Source: Branchiostoma floridae (taxonomy: Eukaryota > Chordata > Leptocardii > Amphioxiformes > Branchiostomatidae). Taken from it: a DNA stretch of 64,000 nucleotides. Under the pieces are notes generated by a model. That model made no database searches. It was not told the origin of the DNA and was given only the letters and a program-made list of their open reading frames with translations. Shown in pieces: positions 45,001 to 55,991 of the stretch (positions within the stretch are counted from its first letter, which is position 1; each line of letters begins with the position of its first letter). Where the stretch lies: positions 18,765,401 through 18,829,400 of the forward strand of contig NC_049995.1 of the NCBI RefSeq assembly GCF_000003815.2, read 5' to 3'. A program made the translations under genes and the position numbers.

Positions 45001-46391
45001 TTAAAATCACAGAGAACAGGCTAAAGGAGGCTCTTGAGACGATCTCAGTTCTTGAAGAAAAGCTGCAGCAGGCCCAAGAATACGCAGAGAAAGCCGCCAA
45101 GCAGCTGGCATCCCACGAGACGGAGCACAGGGGAGAGAAGCCGCCCGGAGGCTGGCCACAGGAGTACAGGGGAGAGAAGCCGCCTGGAGGCTGGCCACAG
45201 GAGTACAGGGGAGAGAAGCCGCCTGGAGGCTGGCCACAGGAGTACAGGGGAGAGAAGCCGCCTGGAGAAACGCTACAGGAGTACAGGGGAGAGAAGCCGC
45301 CTGGAGGCTGGTTGTCACAGGTCGAGAAGGCTGATTCAGCTACACAGACACACTTAACGGATCCTTTTGGTACTACAGGGAGACCTGGAGATGTGGGCGG
45401 TGACAAGGTTGGAGCAGACCCGACTGTAAAGGAAGAAGTCGGGAAACCTCCAAGACAAGACTCTGGCAGTGGGAGCGATGGAAGAGTGGAAGTCCTCGGT
45501 ACAGAAGCACCCGAGCAAGAGCGACACACAGCGGGGACAGAAGGAACTGCATCTGGCTCTACTGAGGACAGGAAACAGGATGTGATCACTTTCGGCGGGA
45601 TGGGATCAGAACCTGGAAAGTTTTGGTCCCCACGTGGCGTTGTGGTGTCGCCTAGCAACGAGATATTTGTTACTGATCTTTATAACAGGCGAGTCCAAGT
45701 CCACAGCACGGAGGGGGTTTACCTGCGCCACTTCCCAACAGCTGTACCGGGTACAGAGGATAATGTCATGGAGCCACATGATGTCTGTATGGACGGTAAT
45801 GGCACGCTGTGGGTAGTGGGGCAGCGAGAGACAGCTGACCATGTTGTACAGTACAGCACGGACGGGACCGCCATGGCGCGGTTTGATCTGGAGAAGATCG
45901 GTTATCTCCGCGGTATTGCAGTAGACATGCGCACTAACTACATCCTGGTGATTGATTGTGACCAAGGTGAAGTTCATGTGTTCCGTCCGGATGGCTCCCT
46001 GGTGCGGACAGTCCGGCATCCACGGGCTGGGGAGATGACTCGCCCAACGTACGCCAAAGTTGACGGGGAGGGGAACATTCTTGTGTCGGACTGGGACACT
46101 CACTGTGTCTACGTGTACGACGAGTCCGGGAAGTTCCTGTTCCAGTTTGGAGGTGAGGGAAGTGGTGAAGGTCAGCTGAAGTATCCCCGTGGTATCTCTA
46201 CAGACAGCACGGGGTACATCGTCGTGGCGGAACATGACAACAGGAGGATTCAGATCTTCACACGTCACGGCGAGTTTGTCCGGACCGTCCATACTGGGTT
46301 TCGGCCGGAAGGCCTGGCTGTGGGACCGGAAGGGCAGCTGGTTGTGACCAGTCGATGGAACCACACTGTGACTGTATTTCCTAACTACTGA
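42021..46391 (+). CDS. DTN-7: DED / death domain / TRADD-N-like / coiled-coil / NHL protein (883 aa)
   Basis: Coding exons 42021-42375 (donor gtgggg), 43088-43330, 43502-43804 and 44641-46391, every junction phase 1. The DED carries RQDL; the Pro/Glu tail is the shortest of the family (PETPELQPG). Residues 119-199 are encoded by an exon absent from the other copies and have a classic death-domain pattern: KWDDLAWKLGF, NEIKVIRDLERDH, CREMLTRWRNREGSGAT, LIQALKNIGE. Exon 2 is standard. Exon 3 has two full 11-residue units plus a terminal unit, five 13-residue repeats, a linker and an intact propeller ending FPNY. Intron 3 (43805-44640) contains a 325-base gap. Frame is intact. DED plus DD recalls FADD, and DD plus a TRADD-N-like domain recalls TRADD; this protein may link receptor-type DD and caspase-type DED complexes. 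That role is inference. Confidence 0.85.
42660..42895. mobile_element. possible MITE fragment in intron 1 of DTN-7
   Basis: Contains atgacgtcataatgacgtcat (42728-42748), then ggcggTTAAactctagcccccccccccc, resembling the ends and TGACGTCA-rich interior of element A but without a matching left end. Lies just upstream of the death-domain exon. Confidence 0.35.
43088..43330 (+). CDS. death-domain cassette exon of DTN-7
   Basis: 81 codons between gttccag and a gtttgt donor, phase 1 on both sides, so it can be inserted or skipped without changing frame. Key positions: W in KWDDLAWKLG, the I..I pair of NEIKVIRDLERD, and the W of MLTRWRNREG. The other copies have intron 1 of only 180-302 bases with no room for this exon; here 712 bases precede it and 171 follow. 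The donor GTTTGT is weak, which would suit alternative splicing. Confidence 0.85.
43977..44301. other. assembly gap (325 N)
   Basis: Lies in intron 3 of DTN-7; no coding exon of the family is expected here. Confidence 0.99.
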
Positions 46392-47691
46392 GTTCCTGAC
46401 CACTGAGTTAGATCTTTGATAAAGATTGAATGTTAACAGGACTTACCCACACTAACCAATTATCCGGTCTACTTCGTGATGACTGAGGAACGGATGGACG
46501 GGGCGGAGGGCGGTACCGACTTCCTACGAACTTTGACCTATCGCTCAGGCAATACTTTTGGAAAATCACGTGTTCTCAGAAATCGAGTCCTACGTATATC
46601 TGTTCCCATCTGTTTCGTCAGTCATCCTGAAGAGGACTTGAGGATTCCGTGATTCCGGGAAGCTCATTTTGTTATCCATCTTCATATTGCTTTGTTCAAC
46701 TACATAGATCTATGCTTAAAGTGCACTTTATGAGAAAGTCGAATCTTTTAATAGCAAACGTGTCTAAAAACCCTGGTAACTTTTGGGGTATGTCTGATTT
46801 GACAGATCAAAGCTTTATTAATTGATTATTGCTTCGTACATAGCTTTGCAGACTCAAAGGTCTTGCATGGCCATGGATTCCCTTTTAAACATCGTGCATT
46901 GGTATTAATCAAGTAGCAACACTGTGATATTAAAAAAAGTCATCTTGTATATATTCTAATTTTGCGAAGACTAAATGAAGATGAGAAGAATGACAGACTC
47001 GTCACAAACTCGAGGGTACCCTTCAGTTTGACCGATGATAACGACTATCCAACCAGCAGTGTACCGATGATGGTATACGATGTGAGATTTTTTTTTACCT
47101 GTAACATCACCATTTATCATCGGGTAAACAATAACATACAACATAAAGGTCTCAGCACAATGTCTTAAGATCGCACATTAACACGTCTTTCTATCAGCGG
47201 TTGAATTTCTTGGGAATTGAATTGAAATGTATACTTTACGATGCTGTATTCAGTTTTCAACGAATAAAAGCTATGCTTTCTTTGCATGAAATGATCATAG
47301 TTCTTTGTGGTCTTACTTATGATAATGAGAACTAACCATGATTTCGGCCCCTGGGTAACACCCGACAAAAAGACGCGGCCAAAGAAAAGCATTGATAGAC
47401 ATAAAATATCTCACAAGGACTTCTAGTGGTAAATGATGAAACTGAATGCTATTAAACTGAATAAACTGAATGTTCTATAGAAATAAACAACGAGATTCTG
47501 TAATACCATCGCGGACTGGGCTTCAAATAAGGACCAACGAGGTTTTTAAAAGAAGGTTTATATCAACTGCCCTATCTAATTCGTGTTGGACCAAAGCTAA
47601 CTTGACGTAACATTGTAGAACATCCTTGTGACGACAAAGTTTAACGAACAAATTGTCTGAATGTTGGTTCTGTTATAATCTAATCCGCCAT
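46392..47691 (+). repeat. 3' flank block type II (after DTN-7)
   Basis: Shares from about 46600 the same landmarks as the DTN-5 flank (ctgttcccatctgtttcgtcag, tctatgcttaaagtgcac, tcttgcatggccatgg). AATAAA at 47263-47268. Ends at the MITE A2 insertion. No coding sequence. Confidence 0.6.
47263..47268 (+). terminator. candidate polyadenylation signal, DTN-7
   Basis: AATAAA in the family context caacgaataaaagctatg, about 870 bases after the stop. Confidence 0.45.
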
Positions 47692-48645
47692 TTAACCCTA
47701 TTCAGACCGGGCTTTTTTGGTCATCCTTGGACCGGGGGGGGGGCTTTTGAGGCCCTCCACTTCTAAGTCCTATAACTCTATCACGACGTGCCCTAGGGCC
47801 ACCCATTTTTTAGGACATAATATCGACATTATATCTGACAATTCTTTGACGTTTGACGTCACGTTGACGTAAGATGACGTAATTATGACGTCATCAATTT
47901 CATTATATGGGCCGGACCAATGAAAAAAGGGTATTCTCAGAAAAATTCAAGTTATGCTACGAAAATTTAACAAGTGCAGATAACAGAATAATAATGTTTA
48001 TTACAACTTGCTTTGCCAATAGCAACATCAATGACGTCAAAATGACGTCATTTAATGACGTCATGCACATCAAAGATACGAGTTGGGCTCCGCCATATTA
48101 TATCCACCACCTTGAATTTTTACAAATACTTTTTTGCAACAAATAATCACAAAGGGCAATGGAAATAGACTAATTTCATTCATTTAGATGGTTTTTGATG
48201 AAAAAATACCAGGTAGTTACAAATTTTATGGGATAATTAGCTTGTTATTCTTGATCTGGCCATACGGTCCGCCATCTTGGATTTTGGGCTGATGACGTCA
48301 TCAAATTAGCATAATTTATGTATATATAATTATGAAAGATATGCTAAATAATATAAGATTTTATCTATGTAACAAAATAGCAGTAATTTAGCAAATAAAT
48401 GTGAAAATACATTGTTAGAACCAAAAATAGTGAAAACTAGGCAAAACTGCCTGTCAACAAACGGTTGCCTTGGTAACACGAAAAAAATGGAAAATTTGCC
48501 AAACTTCGTAACATTGTTGCCAACAATATTCTAGGAAAACTCACTAAATTTGGTGGCTCTAGCGTAAGCCGTTCTGGCTTTATAGTACATCGAAGTTGGT
48601 GCAGGCCTCAAAAGCCACCCCCCCCCCCGGTCTGAATAGGGTTAA
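47692..48645. mobile_element. TTAA-flanked MITE-like element A2 (954 bp)
   Basis: Same termini as A1 (CCCTATTCAGACCGG and its inverse) and similar along the whole length. TTAA at 47692-47695 and 48642-48645. The empty site is visible in paralogous DNA: ccgccaTTTAAtctccaagcag at 33812 against filled ccgccatTTAA...TTAAtctcgaagcag. Several TGACGTCA sites inside (near 47886, 48042, 48056, 48292). No transposase. Confidence 0.85.
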
Positions 48646-48947
48646 TCTCGAAGCAGATGTTGGAATGAACATTTGGGCCCCAAGTATATGTCGAGATGCA
48701 ACTTGTACTACAGGGATTAGCTTTTCAATAGAATATAATTCACCTGTTTTACAAGTCACATATGTACGGCGACGCCCATTCAGTATTAATGGAAACGCTA
48801 GCTTATTGTATCCCGAACTATTTTAGTCACTAGCGGGTCAAACCTCGCTATGCAATCAGATACAAGCGGTCGGCATCAAAGTCCAGCGGATACAAAGTTT
48901 GCTACAAACCTGCCATGTCCACGAGACGCTTATTCCTGCAGTACCGG
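48646..48947 (+). other. upstream region of DTN-8 (left part)
   Basis: Continuation of the family upstream DNA after the MITE: gaagcagatgttgg, tatgtcgagatgcaacttg, cgctagcttattg. Interrupted at the sequence gtaccgg by the next element. No coding sequence. Confidence 0.5.
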
Positions 48948-51221
48948 TGTGACAGCGATCTCGCCCCCCCGTGATCTCGCCCCCCCGGGGGCGAAATCAC
49001 TAGCGATCTCGCCCCCCCGGGGCGAAATCACTAGCGATCTCGCCCTCCCCGGCTAGTGATCTCGCCCCCCTACCTCGCCCCCCTTTAGCGATTTCGCCCC
49101 CCCCCCAAAAAAAAACGGGTTTACATGACATTTTAGAAGTTGATTGGCATAAATCACAAAATGCAGTTTCAGAATGATATAAGTACACGAGTTTGATACA
49201 TAACTCCATTTATAGTATCAATATTAACGTAATTACATGGTAATAAGATAGTTGAATTTGTTTCAGACAAGGAGGGTTGGGTCCCTTGTATTCCCATTAT
49301 TGCATATAGAGATACCTGAGTCTTGACATAATATGAAGATAACTTTATTGCACAACAATTGTACGAGGTACAAAGTATGGCATCTACATAACTACAGTTC
49401 TATAGCTTATATTTCATTGTATTCACCTGTCCTCAAGCAGCCTATATATCTCCAATATGAAGTCTCTACCATTATGTGACCACAAAAGAACTATGTAATG
49501 TCTTTATTAATTATGCAAATATTAGGTATTAATTAGAATAACGCACATTTTGGTATATGCACCTGGCCAAGGGATATCTTCACCTCCAACATGACTGGTT
49601 TTTCTAGTATTTAGGAACTGCTGCATTTACCCGTGTTTCTTAAGACTGGTGCTTTACCAGTGTTTGTGTAGCATTTAGCAACAGCTATATCAACTTGCGC
49701 GTAGATAGTGTTTATAATGAGAAACTATTATTCACGTGTGTTTTTGTTAGTGCTTTGGAAATGTTTCCAGCACAAGAAAGAAAACACTGTGACAAATTGA
49801 AAACATATAGCTGACGTATTCCGTACCATAGACGGTGTTGATTTATACGTTCGCAGTAGCACTGTTTTTATGCCACCTCAGCTGCAAAAATTTTCTTTTT
49901 CATTTCAATGTCACGAACAATATAGTATCGACTTTCGAGGTATGACATCTTACGGTACGGTAATAAGGTGCCATATAGGTACCAGGTAACACACCATATA
50001 CGTTATTCCCCAGGTGCAGTATAGTACCAGGTAGCGCACCTGTAATATGTAGTAACCAGCTGCTCTTGGGGGGGGGGGCTAGCTCTAAATGTTATGAAGT
50101 AGATTTCTAGCGAGGTCAACGCCCATGAAGCCGGTTCTTTCAAATGCAGAGTAACCAATTAACGCCAGACCGGTGGCACGCGAGGGCCAGGGACGAATGT
50201 TTCACACCTATTGTCCGTCGATTACTAGCTGTTAAATACCGTCAATACATTACAAAGGACATCTTTGTGGGGCTTCCTTTAGTTTTCAGCATGTATTTTT
50301 ATGAGCTGGTCCCTTTGAATGCTGGTTATATAGAATAGAAGGACGGACTGAATGATCAGCAAACAACACGACTTGAGTGCATAACGCATATATTTGACAC
50401 AGTGCTACAGCCGCGGCGTTGTACACCAGGTCATCAGAGACGTCTCTTTACCTTGTTACAAGGTACAAGTTGTAAGTTGTAGAACTACGTACTGTTTTTA
50501 TTTTTGTGAACGCAAGGAAATAGCAGTGAGACATAGGGTGACACGTACTAAAAGTCACAACTTTAGGGGGTGACAACATTTTTGGGGAGTGACAAGAAGC
50601 GAAACATTTCAGTTACAAAAGTACGACCGTATAGTGATAAAAAGTAAAATATTCAGCAAAGAAAACTTTTTAAAAAAGTTAAAAAATTTACTCCACGTCA
50701 GGTTCGAACTCTGGTCCAAAAGTTACAAATCCAATCGCTAGTCAACTACGCCATAGANNNNNNNNNNNNNNNNNNNNNNNNNNNNNNNNNNNNNNNNNNN
50801 NNNNNNNNNNNNNNNNNNNNNNNNNNNNNNNNNNNNNNNNNNNNNNNNNNNNNNNNNNNNNNNNNNNNNNNNNNNNNNNNNNNNNNNNNNNNNNNNNNNN
50901 NNNNNNNNNNNNNNNNNNNNNNNNNNNNNNNNNNNNNNNNNNNNNNNNNNNNNNNNNNNNNNNNNNNNNNNNNNNNNNNNNNNNNNNNNNNNNNNNNNNN
51001 NNNNNNNNNNNNNNNNNNNAGCAAGGGTGCGAAAAGGTCGCAGTTATCGCCCAATGTCAGTGACCTGCCAGCAGCTATTTGATTGGTCCTCGCTAGAAAC
51101 TACTGAATGTCAAATAGTCTACACGGGGGGGGGGGGCGAAAACGCTAAAGCGGGGCGAGATCGCTAGTGATTTCGCCCCCCGGGGGGGCGAGATCGCCGG
51201 GGGGGCGAGATCGCTGTCACA
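48948..51221. mobile_element. G/C-run terminal-inverted-repeat element with CCGG target duplication (~2.27 kb)
   Basis: Left end TGTGACAGCGATCTCGCCC, right end the inverse GGGCGAGATCGCTGTCACA, with about 70-100 bases of inverted repeat built from GCGATCTCGCCCCCC and GGGGCGAAATCACTA pieces. The host reads gtaCCGG before and CCGGcagtatccgct after; paralogous uninterrupted DNA reads gtaccggcagtatccgct (13515), so a 4-base CCGG duplication fits exactly. The interior (49130-51100) shows no transposase and includes a 262-base gap. I cannot assign a superfamily. Confidence 0.75.
50758..51019. other. assembly gap (262 N)
   Basis: Inside the CCGG-flanked element. Confidence 0.99.
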
Positions 51222-51437
51222 CCGGCAGTATCCGCTAAGTTGCGCAGCTTCACCTGCCATCCCGACATAACCCAGCGGCCGTGATCAAAGTCTAACGGGT
51301 ACAGAGTTGGTTCCCACCTGCCAAGCTAACTGGTATATCGGACCCCAGACCGGAGACATCTGAGGACGTTTGTCTTGAAGAATCAGACTGACACTGGTTA
51401 CGTCTTAAGGAGCCCTTCTTACCGTCACGTCACACAG
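51222..51437 (+). promoter_or_regulatory. upstream arm and non-coding first exon of DTN-8 (end at 51437)
   Basis: Antisense linker-like arm at 51222-51300 (CCGGCAGTATCCGCT, TTCACCTGCC), then the first-exon block (ccggagacatctgagg, cagactgacactggttacg, taaggagcccttcttaccg) with donor CACACAG|GTGAGT at 51437|51438. Confidence 0.5.
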
Positions 51438-51832
51438 GTGAGTTTTTAAACCTCCTTCACTACAGGTGAGAAACGTTTGACGTGGCAAATCAGTCAGGCG
51501 GCCATTTCAGGTCAACGACCTGAGAATACTTTTCTTTAACCTTGAGACTCCCATAGCTCTTAATGTGGTGAAACCTTAAGCTTAGGTAAAAGGAAGTAAG
51601 ATAAAGTTTAAGGAATTGGTTCATGTATAATAGCCTGATGCTGAACCTGACAGAAAGGGACCACATAAATGACCTGTAAGTTACTTTGAATGGTAAGGCG
51701 GGTAGGATAGGTTTAGATTAAATGTTATGATATTCACAGTCGCACTTCAGATATGTTTGTTACTGTGAATAGGATAGTGATCATGTACAATAGTAAGGGT
51801 CTCATTGTGGCAAGGACCTATCAGTGTCCTGA

Positions 51833-51925
51833 TCTCCGCCCCGCCCCTCGGCACGTCCGCGTGACGTGTTAATGATTGATGGACAGAACAAACTCTCAGG
51901 AGTGGTCTGAGCTGACGTCACGGTG
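51833..51925 (+). promoter_or_regulatory. regulatory module 1 (DTN-8)
   Basis: CACGTCCGCGTGACGTG core and TGACGTCA at 51913-51920. Confidence 0.55.
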
Positions 51926-52987
51926 AGAGCCAAGCACAGGGAGATGTAAACAATTACATCACGAGTACAAATTAGGCTTAGCGAGGATTCAACGGTGCTT
52001 ACTCCACGGATGTAAACGTTGGTACTTAAAAATGAGTCTTGTTAAATGTTAATGTTTAAAGAAACTTAAACCCAGCGTTGTTGATAGTATAATAGCCATA
52101 TATATTGGTTTACCGGTTTACTGAGATACCTTTAGCTCATATATATGCCTTCTATGTTTGCAGAATTAAACAAGAGTTCGTAGACCTCAGGCCTGCATGA
52201 AATGTATTGGGTTTCTGTAGACCTATTGGGTATTTTTGCCTTTTTGTCTGTGGTACGTGGTTGGAAAAATGAGCTTTTTACCGTGTTGGTTGTGCACCAT
52301 GCAAAAGTCTGACTCTGAAATTCCATTTTCTGAATTTGTAAGTTTGGACATGGATGAACATTACTTATTTTGGATTTCTTAAGTCTGTAACCAACCACAG
52401 TACTTTGAAGTTGTTGAGACGCTACCTTTTTTTCTCTCAGATGGCCCATGCACATGTAGTTACTCTGTCACATGATATACTAATATCTTCCTATTTCAAT
52501 GTACTGACCTAATGCAGCTGCTAAGTCTCCTTGGTTTGTGTTCTTCCAATGATATTCATTAAAGATTTATTTCTGGGGTGTTATTCACTTGACATCGGAA
52601 TGTTACTTGCATAATTTGACCAATGATACTTTTATCTGTAGTTCCATAGACATTAGACAATATGAATAGTGGTAGCCCCCATGCAGCAGCAACAGTTAGT
52701 CCCCAGGGTGGTATGATATTTTCATTCAATCCATCCAACCCAAACCTAAATCTCCTGTAGTATCTAAGCCAAATTTAACAGCATAATTTACTATGAAAAA
52801 TGTCCTTGTCAATCCCATTTATAGATGGCAAGCTGCTGGCAATGTAGCCTGATTAAATCTCGCTTATAGCAGCCCGCCAAACATCCGCCGGCCCGCGGGG
52901 AGGGGCCAGTTACAGCCCTGGACAGCGGAGTTTGTGTTACACAGACTACTGGCAATGGAAGCTTTGAAAAGTTCAGAAGCTGTTGTA

Positions 52988-53559
52988 CGAGGGGCATTCA
53001 ATAAGTAATGCCCCTGACCCACTTCCAGTTGTCTGATCTAGATGAAATTTTGCATGTGTAATGAGTCATATCTCTATGGGTTATGTTGCAAAAAACAGCT
53101 CTGAACTGGTTACTGATTTACTGGTGTTTGAACTGAGTCAGGTGTGAAATGGACCAGGTGTGAAATTGAGCAAGTTGAGTGTCGCGCAGTGATCCGGTTT
53201 TTGTATTTGAAAGGACGCACACCAAAGGGGACTTTTGATGAAATGAAAAAAACTTATGGTGATGATGCCCCATCATATGACCTTGTAAAACGCTGGCATC
53301 CTGAATTCAAACAAGGTCGGAAGTCTGTGGAAACAGCTCCCAGACCTGGTCGTCCCTCTTCTGCCATTGATGAGGCATCTTTCGGAGGACCAACCTGGGA
53401 TGTCCTACAAGAACGGTGTCCAGAGCTACATAAAATGATGGGAGAAATGCAAAACTCTGGGTGGTTCCTATGAAGAGAAAGACTAATAACTGTGCCAAGT
53501 TTCATTAATCTCCTGCTATGGGAAATGGGCCAGGGACATTACTTATTGAATGCCCCTCG
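52988..53559 (+). mobile_element. internally deleted mariner element
   Basis: Flanked by TA (52986-52987 and 53560-53561), with inverted ends CGAGGGGCATTCAATAAGTA and TACTTATTGAATGCCCCTCG. 53144-53473 encodes a protein whose first ~80 residues match the mariner transposase DNA-binding N-terminus (AVIRFLYLKGRTPK, DDAPSYDLVKRW, FKQGRKSVE, PRPGRPSSAIDE). After that it jumps to an unrelated or C-terminal piece and stops; the DDD/D catalytic domain is missing. It is non-autonomous. The retained DNA-binding segment is open, which is worth noting, but there is no sign of expression. Confidence 0.85.
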
Positions 53560-54216
53560 TAGTCAGAGCAAACACCCAGCAAACATCCCCGCAAACCAAT
53601 GAGCAGTTGCTTAGAAGGGGAATTTCATCATATATTTGCCGCGACAAAATGCAACCAACGATACTGAATTTAAAACAGAACAAAGCTAAGCCTCCACCAC
53701 TTAACCCTGCCTGTACCATAGATTAAGCAGGCCCCAAAACCAAGCGAATATGACTAGCCCAAAACAACAAATTACCTGTATACAGTATGGAAATGGCATT
53801 ACCAAAGAAACAAAAAGAAACACAGGACAAATCATACACATACCTTTCTCTTATGCCCACACTCTATACAGTTCTCCTCCACATTAGAAAATTGCATCTT
53901 CTTCTGTTTAAGTTCAAGTTCAACCATGATTGCCAACAGGGTAAAGGAACTTGTACCGAAACTTAAAACTCAGTACTATACAGCTCTAGAAACACCACAA
54001 AGAGTAATAAGCAAACTCCAATTATACCTGACCAACAGATATATAATCTTGTACACTCCCGTCATCTGGCAAACTGTCAGTGCCACTAAGTAACCTGATA
54101 CATTGAAGGTGGCCCAGGCCAGATGATGGTTCTACACCCAACCATAATCTGTTTTTAAAACCAAGCAGATATTGGGAGGATGCCCCAACCACACAAAAAC
54201 AGGATCAACCTATACA

Positions 54217-54815
54217 GTATCAAGTTCAAGCACTAGGAGGCCCAAAATCAAACCTGACCACCAGGACACCACAAACAACTCACGTACCAAATAGCAACAC
54301 AATGGTACCTTGCGTTCCGGAGATACAGCGCACGCCCCGTGCCCGCACAAAAGGTAACCTAAAATGTCAAGTTCAAGCACCAAGGGCGCCAAAATTGAGC
54401 ATTATTCAGCCACCGCCGACACATGTGCCAAATATCATTGCGCCAGCACCAGCCGTTCAGAAGATATAACTCCGGAAACACCCCTCTCGGACACAAAATT
54501 CGACCTGCCGGGTCAAGTTCAAACGCGACAAGGCCCAAAGTCAATCCTAGGCAACAGGCAACAACCCCCCACCCATGCACCAAAAATCGTCGCAATCGCG
54601 CGTATCGTTCCGGACACACAGCGTCAAAAGTGCCCCCAAAACACCAAAAATGCCACCTGCAATGTCAAGTTCAAACGCCAGGAGGCCCAAAATCAAACCT
54701 GAGTGTTAGGCTACCACCCCCAACCCACGTACCAAAAATCGTCGTGCTCGCACCATCCGTTCACGAGATACAGCGCCCTACATCCCCGGCTACCGAAAAG
54801 TTCCCACCAGCATCA
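54217..54815. repeat. ~148-bp tandem satellite, about four units
   Basis: Units start at about 54217, 54364, 54512 and 54662, each with (g)tcaagttcaa(a/g)c, ggcccaaaatcaa, accaaaaatcgtcg and gttccgga(g)atacagcg. Spacing is 147-150 bases. Apparent reading frames here follow the repeat and are not judged coding. Confidence 0.8.
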
Positions 54816-54951
54816 AAACCATACCTGCATACATGCAGGTAATGACTGGGTGTGTCAAACAGTAGTTTTACACCTACAGTTTCAATAATCTATGTTCTAT
54901 GAACGTGTGAGTATGTTATTTGTGGCACAAAGACCTTTCAATGTCCTGATC

Positions 54952-55475
54952 TCTGCCCCGCCCCTCGGCACGTCCGCGTGACGTGTTAATGATTGACGGA
55001 CAGAACAAACTCTCCAGACTCTGGCGTCACGGGAAAGACCAAGCACTGGAAGATGTTGATTAAATCACGAGTACAAATTAGGCTTAGCGTGGACTCGTTG
55101 GTGCTTACTCCACAGATGTTAATCTTGAAATTAAAAGATTACTTGTGAATAGTTAATGATTAAAGAATGTTAAACCCAGCGTCGGTGATAGTATAAAAGC
55201 CACATATATTGGTTTACCGGTTTACTGAGATTCCTTTAGCTCATATATATGCCTTCTATGTTTGCAGAATTAGACGACTGGGCGTGTCAAACAGTAGTTT
55301 TACACCTGCAGTTTCAATAATCTATGGTCTATTAAAATGTAAGTATGTTATTTGTGGCACAAGGACCTATCAGTGCCCTGATCTCTGCCCCGCCCCTCGG
55401 CACGTCCGCGTGACGTGTTAATGATTGTTGGACAGGACAAACTCTCCGGTGGAGTGGTCTGAGCTGACGTCACGG
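54952..55475 (+). promoter_or_regulatory. regulatory modules 2 and 3 (DTN-8)
   Basis: Cores at about 54957-54998 and 55387-55428. The first has lost its CRE (GGCGTCAC), the second keeps TGACGTCA at 55465-55472. Confidence 0.55.
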
Positions 55476-55991
55476 GGAGGGCAAAGTACTCGGAGTTCCA
55501 CAAACAACTTTAGTACAAGTTCCAACTGGGCTTAGTGTGCACTGAATGGTGCTCAGTCCCCAGATGTTAACGGTGGTAGTTTAATATGATTACAGTGAAC
55601 TGTTTTCTTGTCAGATTATCAGAAATAACACAGTATTAACTCAGTAAGCTGGAACAAGGTTTGAAGTTTTCATGCGCACGGCCAAGGGTGAAGGCCCTGA
55701 TTTGTAGTTCTTGTTTCTTCAGACACATGTCAAGACGTGTTTTCTTCATTTCTCGGGGCCTTCAACTTAGAGGGATTGTCCACAATGCATCGACCAAATG
55801 CATCACATTTCAAAATGCAGAAATTACTTTATTCTTTCATCTTCTACCCTGCATTAATGTATATAACACATGCAAATAACACATATGTATGTGGCTACCA
55901 TCTTGTAGCTATATGTACGTCGTAACATTTTAGACGTACAACGTGTGCAGAGTAATATCAGCCCAGTGACGTTCCATCGTCTGTTTTCAGG

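Larger units (their letters stand above)
51438..55990 (+). other. 5' intron of DTN-8 (4.55 kb, expanded)
   Basis: Much longer than in most paralogues. Contains three regulatory modules, an internal duplication (ttggtttaccggtttactgag at about 52107 and 55208), a mariner relic at 52988-53559 and a 148-base satellite at 54217-54815. The last 300 bases closely match the DTN-5 intron. Between about 52200 and 52980 and between 53562 and 54200 I see nothing recognisable. Confidence 0.5.

Noticed and set aside
54364-54842. Open frames of 112-139 codons in the 148-base repeat
   Set aside because: They follow the satellite units, show no domain and overlap in two frames.
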